Below the pieces are notes generated by a model. The model was given only the letters and a program-made list of their open reading frames with translations, was not told where the DNA came from and ran no database searches. A program made the translations under genes and the position numbers. Below are positions 43,984 through 50,104 of a stretch of DNA of 64,000 bases, piece after piece. Position 1 is the stretch's first letter. Each line of letters starts with the position of its first letter. This stretch comes from Akkermansiaceae bacterium (GTDB lineage Bacteria > Verrucomicrobiota > Verrucomicrobiia > Verrucomicrobiales > Akkermansiaceae), in assembly GCA_028822935.1 (NCBI GenBank), contig JAPKCM010000015.1:1-64000 (forward strand), in the 5' to 3' direction.

Positions 43984-45672
43984 ATGGAAATCCCATTTGT
44001 CGTCAACGCCCGTAAGGACACCGGTCTCAACAACTCTAAGGTTGGTATTTGGCTTTTCCTTGCGTCAGAGGTTACTCTCTTCGGAGGTCTCTTTTCCGGT
44101 TATCTCTTTCTCCGTATCTATGCCGATTACCCTTGGCCTGAGCGGACGCTTCCGATCCTTCCCGGACTTCTGAACACCTTTATCCTGATTGGATCGTCGG
44201 TGACCGTGGTCTTTGCCTGGGCCGCATTGAAAATGCGTCAGTGGCGGAAGTTCCAAGTCTACATGTGGATTACCTTAATCTGCGCCCTGCTGTTCATGGT
44301 GCTCAAGGGATTCGAATATGATGCTAAGTTTAATCACCAGGCGGTCCGAATCCTCGATGATGGTCCAGTAAACGATTTCGCGATCGTTGAAGGCCACACA
44401 CACTACGCGAAGCTTGATCATGGTGAGATCCACCATGCTGATAAAAAAGATGAGGGTGCTTTCAAGCAAAACCGGATTGCGATCAAAGCGAGCGAATTGA
44501 CCTTTACGCTCACTCGTCCGGTTCACGATTCTTATGTCGCTGATCTCATTGAACAGGCTGGCGGTGAAGGTAACTTCAAACTCACTGCGAGTTACTCAGT
44601 AAAAGACGCTAAGACGGGTGAAGAAGTGGTAATTCTTGAGGAAGGTGCTCCGCTCAACACTGATAATCTTGACCTCGCTGAGGAAGGATTCATTGATGGA
44701 AAATCGCACGATGCAAATATTCGCACGGCCTTTTTGAAGGGTAACTGGGATACCATTCGTGAGTCTGGAAATCAAGATGCTGCTTGGAAGGTTGTCATGA
44801 CCGACGAGTGGAAAGAGATTCAGAAGGAATCATCGGAAAAGATGAAGGGGCACCTGATTGGGGCTGCCGGTTCGGTGACCTACAAGATTGATCCTCCTCT
44901 CTTATTCCACTTTGACCCTGACGCGGTCGTGAATCATTCAGCCGAGCAACTGAGGCTTCGTGACGATACCACAATAAGGGGTGTCTTTGATGTCGAAGGA
45001 AGTTCACTGCCGATGGCTGTTGATGGAATCGACTTCCGCTTCACCGCTCAACGGGCTGTCGAGGAAGGGATTGATCCTGCCGTGATGGTCGCCGGGAGTT
45101 GGATTCTCGAAGATCCTGATGTGAAGAAAGTTTGGGATGCACACCAGGAGTGGCTGCGGGCTCACATCGAGCGCCTTGATCAAAAGAGTAGGGATAAGGG
45201 TAAAGAAGGCGAAGACGCCTACGTGCCTACCGAGAGTGAGAGATACCGGGTGAACTGGGATCAGATGGTTTCCTATCAGCGTGCTGGATACACAGACATT
45301 TACGAAAAGGCCAAGAACGGCGAACTCAAGAAGCCCAATTGGATCGAGGGATTCACAGGACCGAATCACAACAACGAGGAGTTTGTGAAAGCCTTCCCTG
45401 AGATTGTTGTGCCTCGTGACAAGATTGGATTTGAGTCCTCCTTTACACCTAAGTGGAACACTTATTATGCGATCTATTTCACGATTACCGGACTCCACGG
45501 TCTTCACGTTATTGGCGGAATGATCGTTCTTGGATATTATCTCTTCTTCGGACGCAAAATGTATGAAAGCAACCCTGTGTGGCTTGCGAACCGAGTCGAA
45601 ATTGGTGGCCTTTTCTGGCACTTCGTTGACCTTGTGTGGATCTTCCTCTTCCCGATCCTCTACTTGATGTAA
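43984..45672 (+). CDS. ctaE: Cytochrome c oxidase subunit III with a very large insertion
   Basis: Both ends are normal subunit III. Residues 1-112 have KVGIWLFLASEVTLFGGLFS and FMVLKGFEYDAKF (with conserved K-G-x-E-Y). Residues 493-562 have TYYAIYFTITGLHGLHVIGG and IGGLFWHFVDLVWIFLFPIL. Between them lies an insertion of about 375 residues, where relatives have only a short loop, making the protein 562 instead of about 200 residues. It starts with a His-rich stretch (EGHTHYAKLDHGEIHHADKK, about 137-156) and continues hydrophilic and charged. Such a domain would be a large soluble attachment to the oxidase. Its fold and side of the membrane are not known to me. Confidence 0.92.
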   Translation: MEIPFVVNARKDTGLNNSKVGIWLFLASEVTLFGGLFSGYLFLRIYADYPWPERTLPILPGLLNTFILIGSSVTVVFAWAALKMRQWRKFQVYMWITLICALLFMVLKGFEYDAKFNHQAVRILDDGPVNDFAIVEGHTHYAKLDHGEIHHADKKDEGAFKQNRIAIKASELTFTLTRPVHDSYVADLIEQAGGEGNFKLTASYSVKDAKTGEEVVILEEGAPLNTDNLDLAEEGFIDGKSHDANIRTAFLKGNWDTIRESGNQDAAWKVVMTDEWKEIQKESSEKMKGHLIGAAGSVTYKIDPPLLFHFDPDAVVNHSAEQLRLRDDTTIRGVFDVEGSSLPMAVDGIDFRFTAQRAVEEGIDPAVMVAGSWILEDPDVKKVWDAHQEWLRAHIERLDQKSRDKGKEGEDAYVPTESERYRVNWDQMVSYQRAGYTDIYEKAKNGELKKPNWIEGFTGPNHNNEEFVKAFPEIVVPRDKIGFESSFTPKWNTYYAIYFTITGLHGLHVIGGMIVLGYYLFFGRKMYESNPVWLANRVEIGGLFWHFVDLVWIFLFPILYLM

Positions 45673-45711
45673 TTTTAATCTTCTTCTTTTTATTTAGAAC
45701 ACCTTTTAGCA

Positions 45712-46113
45712 ATGGCTGATACTCCAGAAGCAATTCAGAAAACGAAAAAGCTCTACGCTTTTATTGGGCTCATTCTCTTCTTTTTCACTGGTATTACCGT
45801 GGCTGTGGCCACGATTGAATCCTTGGATTTCGGCGGGCATGGCTTTGGTGCCGCTGATGCCATCATCGGTCTCGTGATAGCCGCTTTTAAGGCATCTCTG
45901 GTGATGATTATCTTCATGCACCTCAACCATGAGAAGCCTATGGTTTACTTCTTATTCGCGCTAGGCCTTGTGATGGCCTTCTTCTGTATGTGGCTCATTG
46001 GCTGGTCAAAGAGCGATCCGATCCAGTATGGAAATAGTACGAAGGCAGATGGATTTTACAATCCTGACAAGCCGGCCACCGACGTCCACTCGAAAACAGA
46101 ACCAAAGTACTAG
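45712..46113 (+). CDS. Cytochrome c oxidase subunit IV-like protein
   Basis: The 133-residue protein has three membrane helices (LYAFIGLILFFFTGITVAVA, AIIGLVIAAFKASLVMIIFM and MVYFLFALGLVMAFFCMWLI) and the hallmark KASLVMIIFMHLNHEKP of bacterial COX4/CtaF subunits. It is a small accessory subunit of the aa3 oxidase. The C-terminal ~35 residues are hydrophilic and outward facing. It lies 39 nt after subunit III and 2 nt before a small membrane protein gene. Confidence 0.88.
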   Translation: MADTPEAIQKTKKLYAFIGLILFFFTGITVAVATIESLDFGGHGFGAADAIIGLVIAAFKASLVMIIFMHLNHEKPMVYFLFALGLVMAFFCMWLIGWSKSDPIQYGNSTKADGFYNPDKPATDVHSKTEPKY

Positions 46114-46115
46114 TT

Positions 46116-46319
46116 ATGTCCCTCAAAGGCTTTCACCTCATCTTCATTTCGATTGCCGCGATCTTCTGCGCTAGCTTCGGTGCTTGGGCTCTCTTCTTTG
46201 ATAAGGGAGATTCCGGGAAGGAAGTGATCGCGATTGGCGTGGTGACGCTCGCTGCTGCGATCGGACTCGTATTCTACGCTAGGTATTTCTACCGGAAGTC
46301 AAAAAACATTGTCGTTTAA
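46116..46319 (+). CDS. Small two-helix membrane protein of the oxidase operon
   Basis: The 67-residue product has two membrane helices (FHLIFISIAAIFCASFGAWA and IAIGVVTLAAAIGLVFYARY) separated by a short charged turn (DKGDSGKE) and ends YFYRKSKNIVV. It carries no cofactor motif. The gap of 2 nt from the subunit IV gene and the conserved-looking position before subunit II suggest an accessory subunit or assembly factor of the oxidase. I do not recognise the family. It may correspond to small unannotated subunits seen in ACIII-oxidase operons. Confidence 0.72.
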   Translation: MSLKGFHLIFISIAAIFCASFGAWALFFDKGDSGKEVIAIGVVTLAAAIGLVFYARYFYRKSKNIVV

Positions 46320-46331
46320 CCTTTTTAATTC

Positions 46332-46553
46332 ATGATCTCTGATTTTTCTATCGTAGCTTGCTCTACCTGCGCAAGTGCTTTCAAGCATGCAGGAGGAGAC
46401 GCAGGAGGATGGGCCATTGCGGTGATGCTCTTTACCATTGTCCCGCTCGCGTCGGCTGTTCTCTTCTTCATGATCCGGCTCGCTCGTCGCGAAAGTGCGG
46501 GTCTCGATCCTAAATATCTGGATGACTACGTGCCATCTACTTTGAATTCCTAA
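46332..46553 (+). CDS. Small single-pass membrane protein with N-terminal CxxC
   Basis: The 73-residue product begins MISDFSIVACSTCASAFKHA, with a CSTC motif and a nearby His, followed by one membrane helix (WAIAVMLFTIVPLASAVLFF) and a short basic/acidic tail (ARRESAGLDPKYLDDYVPS). The CxxC and the His on the presumed periplasmic side could bind copper or form a disulphide, which would suit a role in oxidase assembly; that is inference. It lacks the CxxCH haem signature. It sits 11 nt before the subunit II gene. Confidence 0.7.
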   Translation: MISDFSIVACSTCASAFKHAGGDAGGWAIAVMLFTIVPLASAVLFFMIRLARRESAGLDPKYLDDYVPSTLNS

Positions 46554-46564
46554 TTATCACTCTC

Positions 46565-47371
46565 ATGTTCATTCCTCTTAACTGGTCAAAATGGCTCGGA
46601 ATTCCTGAAAATTTCTCCGAGCACGGTGGCAATGTCGATCACCTGATTGATATCGTTCACTGGTTCATGGCTGCACTCTTTATCGGTTGGACGCTTTTTT
46701 TCTTCGTTTGTTGCTGGAAATTTAGGGCGTCGAAGAATCCCAAAGCGAGCTACCATGGGGTCACAAGTCACGTCTCTTCTCACTTGGAAATCGGGGTTGT
46801 GGTTATCGAAGCCGTTCTCCTTCTCGGTTTTGCTTTCCCGCTTTGGTGGGAGCGGACCGATCAGTTTGACGAGGTCCAAAAGACCGATCCGGTGAGGGTA
46901 AGGGTCATTGGCTATCAGTTCGGCTTTCAGTATCACTATCCTGGCTCAGATGGTAAGTTTGGTCGCATTGACCGTCACTTAGTTAATGGGCTTGGTGATC
47001 CTTGTATCGATCCTCATGACCCCAACGGATGGGATGATTTTGTTGCACCAGTGCTTAAACTGCCTGTTGATCGGAATGCCATTCTTCAGATCACTTCGAC
47101 TGATGTGATTCATAATTACTCCATCATTCCGATGCGAATCCAGCAGGATGCGATGCCGGGAAGAGATATTCCGATGTGGTTTAAGCCGATCAAGAAGCTG
47201 GAAACCTACGTTGTTTGTGGCCAGCTCTGTGGAGAAGGCCATGCAAACATGAGAGGGCTCATGGAGGTGATCAGTAAGAAGGCCTACTCATCTTGGGCCA
47301 AAGAGCAGAGCAAAGCTGCCTTTGATAAGACAAAGGCTGCCCAAAATACGGATGCGGTCGCTCAGAACTAA
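46565..47371 (+). CDS. ctaC: Cytochrome c oxidase subunit II
   Basis: The 268-residue protein has two membrane helices (VHWFMAALFIGWTLFFFVCC and LEIGVVVIEAVLLLGFAFPL) and a periplasmic cupredoxin domain with a complete CuA site: His in DVIHNYSIIPMRIQQDAMPG and CGQLCGEGHANMRGLM (C-x3-C-x3-H-x2-M). It accepts electrons from cytochrome c and passes them to haem a in subunit I. There is no fused C-terminal cytochrome c domain, so the separate cytochromes of the operon must donate electrons. It is the last gene of the operon, followed 20 nt later by a strong terminator. Confidence 0.94.
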   Translation: MFIPLNWSKWLGIPENFSEHGGNVDHLIDIVHWFMAALFIGWTLFFFVCCWKFRASKNPKASYHGVTSHVSSHLEIGVVVIEAVLLLGFAFPLWWERTDQFDEVQKTDPVRVRVIGYQFGFQYHYPGSDGKFGRIDRHLVNGLGDPCIDPHDPNGWDDFVAPVLKLPVDRNAILQITSTDVIHNYSIIPMRIQQDAMPGRDIPMWFKPIKKLETYVVCGQLCGEGHANMRGLMEVISKKAYSSWAKEQSKAAFDKTKAAQNTDAVAQN

Positions 47372-47391
47372 AGAGCTCTAGTTTTTGAGAA

Positions 47392-47424
47392 CTGTCGATT
47401 CTTGGAGAATCGACAGCTTTTTTG
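47392..47424 (+). terminator. Intrinsic terminator of the respiratory operon
   Basis: A perfect 11-base-pair stem, CTGTCGATTCT (47392-47402) with AGAATCGACAG (47406-47416), has a TGG loop and is followed by CTTTTTT. It lies 20 nt after the stop of the subunit II gene. It should end the 17-kb respiratory transcript and separate it from the convergent unknown gene. Confidence 0.9.
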
Positions 47425-47451
47425 TATCTCCAGTTATCGCTTGCCCTTGTT

Positions 47452-48645
47452 TTAGCGTGGTGGAGCTGGAGATTGGATCAAGAGGCAGCTCTCAAGAATG
47501 GGTTGAAGGACGTGGATGAACTGGTGTCCTTCCGTATGGAGGCGCTTTTCGAAGCGCTGTTCGACCTGTTCTAGGCTGTAGTCTAGGTCAGCACGCACGA
47601 GTGCATTTGCCCGTCCACGGATAACGGCGACAAGAAAGCTATGTCTGCCACGGCGCACGAGGGCGGTCCTCTTTTCAGGCAGGTCGAATGCCTTCTTTAG
47701 CTTCCCTTCGGAATCTTTGAACTCAGCAATGAGGCGTCTGAGGTCGTAGCGGATTTTCTTCGCGTTCGCATGTCGAGAGGGATCATGACTGGCGTAGCTG
47801 ATTAAAGAGAAAGTGCCGTATCGCATCAGGAAGACTTCCTCGACCTGATAGCGATGGGTCCGATCAAAGACGATGTCGTCAAAGCTTTGACTGGTGAAGA
47901 GCGCTTTCATGCGCCACGTGAGACGATCTGTAGTGCTGATACTCCCGAAATGATGGGTCGTTTGCATTTGTTCTGCAATCGCCCCCCTGATAGTGCTTCG
48001 GAGCATCGGCTCCAAGTAAGTGTGTAAACCGGTCTGAGGGGCGAAGAGGGCTTTCTCGAGCGTCGATTCCACAAGGGGAAGAAGAGCTTCAATGAGATCT
48101 TCATCAGTTCCAGAGAAAGAAGAGATTTTTGTATGATCAGAGGGCGATGGCAGGGCTCCTATTTGCGCTGCTGAATCTTCATCAGGAAGTTCAAGATTTT
48201 CTTCCTTCGGTTCGAAGGGAGAAGGAATCGGATAGGACATCTCCGAAGAGGGAACAGGCTTGCTAGGCGATTGGATTGGAGAGTCGTCCTTCTTGGGTAA
48301 AGGTGGGAATCTTGGGACTTCTCTGGACCTTGTCTGCTGACTAGATTGAGCGGGCAACGGCGGCGCTGGAGTCGCGAAGCCTTCGTGCGAATCCTCCATG
48401 GTCCTCGCAATTCTGTCTGCAAGAGAGGCATCGGGAGGGATCGGAGTAAATTTGGTGATTTCTATTGGAAAGGGAGAAGCAGGGGAGACGTTTGGGAGGT
48501 GCGCAAAAAGCGGCATGAGATCCTTGAGGGGAGGAAGATCACTGGTGATCGCTGGTAGCGGTTTCTCCGAAAGTAGATCGCTGATAGTAGAAAGCGGTGC
48601 GTGCCGATCGGGGGGTTCCAGTCCAGTCATTGGTTGATTACTCAT
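47452..48645 (-). CDS. Unknown protein; C-terminal region resembles cytoplasmic part of some OmpA-family proteins
   Basis: The 397-residue protein has a low-complexity, proline-rich N-terminal half (residues 1-170, e.g. PLPAITSDLPPLKDLMPLF) and a folded C-terminal half. The latter contains LIEALLPLVESTLEKALFAP, LEPMLRSTIRGAIAEQM, DRLTWRMKALFTSQSFDDIV, YQVEEVFLMRYGTFSLISYA and RRGRHSFLVAVIRGRANALV. From memory this order (LP-E, GLKWRLEA, YRVEQVFLIHR-TGLLL, AVIRG) resembles the cytoplasmic part of a group of membrane OmpA-family proteins, but here there is no membrane helix or OmpA domain. It is co-directional with the 48659 gene (13 nt apart), which encodes a coiled-coil partner candidate. Function unknown. 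Confidence 0.75.
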   Translation of the reverse strand: MSNQPMTGLEPPDRHAPLSTISDLLSEKPLPAITSDLPPLKDLMPLFAHLPNVSPASPFPIEITKFTPIPPDASLADRIARTMEDSHEGFATPAPPLPAQSSQQTRSREVPRFPPLPKKDDSPIQSPSKPVPSSEMSYPIPSPFEPKEENLELPDEDSAAQIGALPSPSDHTKISSFSGTDEDLIEALLPLVESTLEKALFAPQTGLHTYLEPMLRSTIRGAIAEQMQTTHHFGSISTTDRLTWRMKALFTSQSFDDIVFDRTHRYQVEEVFLMRYGTFSLISYASHDPSRHANAKKIRYDLRRLIAEFKDSEGKLKKAFDLPEKRTALVRRGRHSFLVAVIRGRANALVRADLDYSLEQVEQRFEKRLHTEGHQFIHVLQPILESCLLIQSPAPPR

Positions 48646-48658
48646 GGTCTTGTCCGAG

Positions 48659-49201
48659 CTACAGAAGATAGCCGTCTTTGGGGTTGTTTTCGTCGTCTGC
48701 TATCGCGGCACTCGCGACCCTAGCAAAGCGATTTATCACGTCTTGGCGATCCACTTTGACGTCCCTGAGTGCTTGCACGTCTCGGTCAAGTTGGCCTTTC
48801 CACTGGAGGAGTTCAGTCTGAAGGTGGCTCATTATTTCTCGAAAACGGGCATCAATTCTCGCAGCCATTTTAGATGCGAGTTCGTCCGAATTCTTGATGG
48901 TTGTCACGACAACAGGTCGATGAGTCAGCTCGCGGAGCTGCTGATCAATTTGCGCAAGTTGTTGTTTGCGCATAATTTTCTCTTGATGAAGCTCTAATTT
49001 GAGGCGATGGCACTCCTCTTGAAGGCAAGAAAAAGACGTTTCAAGCTGCTGAACGAGGTGTGATTGAACCACAGGTGAACCGGTATTGAGATCGCTCTCA
49101 ATACGTTTCAGTCGGCCGTGAACTTGATTCAGGTCACGGCCCATGATGATCTCTCGAATCCGCTCGACGTGTTGAGCGGGATTCAGCTGAGGAGTTGACA
49201 T
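48659..49201 (-). CDS. Unknown coiled-coil protein
   Basis: The 180-residue soluble protein starts MSTPQLNPAQHVERIREIIM followed by GRDLNQVHGRLKRIESDLN. This pattern (R-E-I-hydrophobic-x-G-x-x-L then a heptad-repeat helix) also occurs in small proteins encoded beside OmpA-like or GTPase genes, as far as I recall. Residues 60-150 are a long coiled coil (LQEECHRLKLELHQEKIMRK). The C-terminus ends DDENNPKDGYLL. It lies 13 nt upstream of the 47452-48645 gene on the same strand and shares its promoter, so the two probably act together. Function unknown. Confidence 0.7.
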   Translation of the reverse strand: MSTPQLNPAQHVERIREIIMGRDLNQVHGRLKRIESDLNTGSPVVQSHLVQQLETSFSCLQEECHRLKLELHQEKIMRKQQLAQIDQQLRELTHRPVVVTTIKNSDELASKMAARIDARFREIMSHLQTELLQWKGQLDRDVQALRDVKVDRQDVINRFARVASAAIADDENNPKDGYLL

Positions 49202-49401
49202 AGTCGCAGCATCGCTTGGGCTTAATCTTTTTCAAAATCCGTAGGGGTGAGGGACTGTGTAAAAGGGGAAGGGTGATTGACCCCGGATCCTAGAGAGTGT
49301 TTACCGGGGTGGGAAACACAATCGTGTGTCCTTAATGATCCCAAGAATTCCCGAGTGTCTAATCTTTTCAATAGGTGACGAAAGACTTTTGGGGCTCCCT
49401 G

Positions 49402-49410
49402 TGGTATAAT
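49402..49410 (+). promoter_or_regulatory. Extended -10 promoter of the sigma-factor/kinase unit, near-leaderless
   Basis: TGGTATAAT is a perfect TATAAT -10 with the TG extension. The -35 region at the usual distance is weak (AAGACT). Transcription would start near 49417, only about four bases before the ATG at 49421, and there is no Shine-Dalgarno sequence. The mRNA is probably leaderless or nearly so. Confidence 0.6.
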
Positions 49411-49420
49411 CCCCTTAACA

Positions 49421-50104
49421 ATGGCAAAGAAAGCGGCAAAGAAATCGACCAAGAAGCTCAAGAAAGGCGAGGTAGACCTCTCGAGTGGCTATGCAAAGAC
49501 GCGTAAGAGTCTGATTGCGCGCTTGGAAAATTGGGAAGATCAGCGAACCTGGGAGGAATTTTATAAGACCTACTGGAAGCTTATTTACTCGGTCGGGATC
49601 AAGGCGGGACTCAGGCAGGACGAAGCGTTCGACACGGTGCAGGAGACCATTCTTTCGATTGCCAAGCAGAGTAAAAAGAATCTTTACGACCCCAATCAGG
49701 GCTCGTTTAAAACGTGGCTGATGAACATGACGCGTTGGAGAATTAATGATCAGTTCCGGAAGCGCAAAAAGGATACCGCGATGCCAGGTGGTGGATGGGA
49801 CGATGAACGCAAGACGGCGGTCATTGACCGATTTGAAGATCCCAAAGGGGATCTGTTGGGGCGGATGTGGGACGTCGAGTGGAAGAAGAATATCGCCGAT
49901 ATGGCTCTCACTAAGGTAAAGGGACAGGTGTCGCCAAAGCAGTATCAGATTTTTGACTACTACGTCGTTAAGCAGTGGGATGCCAAAAAAGTGCAAGAGC
50001 ATCTGGGCGTCAGCATGGCTCAAGTTTATCTAGCGAAGCATCGAGTTGGCTCGGTCTTGAAGAAGGAATTGGCGAAGTTCGACAAAGATAGTGAAGAAAG
50101 TTAG
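49421..50104 (+). CDS. RNA polymerase sigma factor, ECF-like, paired with a Ser/Thr kinase
   Basis: The 227-residue protein has a Lys-rich N-terminal tail (MAKKAAKKSTKKLKKGEVDL). Sigma region 2 follows (WEEFYKTYWKLIYSVGIKAG, DEAFDTVQETILSIAKQ, FKTWLMNMTRWRINDQFRKR), then an extended linker, and region 4 with a helix-turn-helix (VSPKQYQIFDYYVVKQWDAK, VQEHLGVSMAQVYLAKHRVG). It directs RNA polymerase to its own promoter set. No anti-sigma factor is adjacent; instead the next gene encodes a transmembrane Ser/Thr kinase and overlaps it by 14 nt. The same arrangement is seen in ECF-kinase pairs of Planctomycetes and Verrucomicrobia, so phosphorylation may control the sigma factor. Confidence 0.85.
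   Translation: MAKKAAKKSTKKLKKGEVDLSSGYAKTRKSLIARLENWEDQRTWEEFYKTYWKLIYSVGIKAGLRQDEAFDTVQETILSIAKQSKKNLYDPNQGSFKTWLMNMTRWRINDQFRKRKKDTAMPGGGWDDERKTAVIDRFEDPKGDLLGRMWDVEWKKNIADMALTKVKGQVSPKQYQIFDYYVVKQWDAKKVQEHLGVSMAQVYLAKHRVGSVLKKELAKFDKDSEES

Noticed and set aside
45004-45621. 205-codon minus-strand open frame
   Set aside because: Antisense to the end of the subunit III gene; no domain and no ribosome binding site.
49280-49310. ACCCCGG ... CCGGGGT inverted repeat near the sigma-factor promoter
   Set aside because: Seven-base arms with a 17-base loop and no T-run; too weak to call an operator or terminator.
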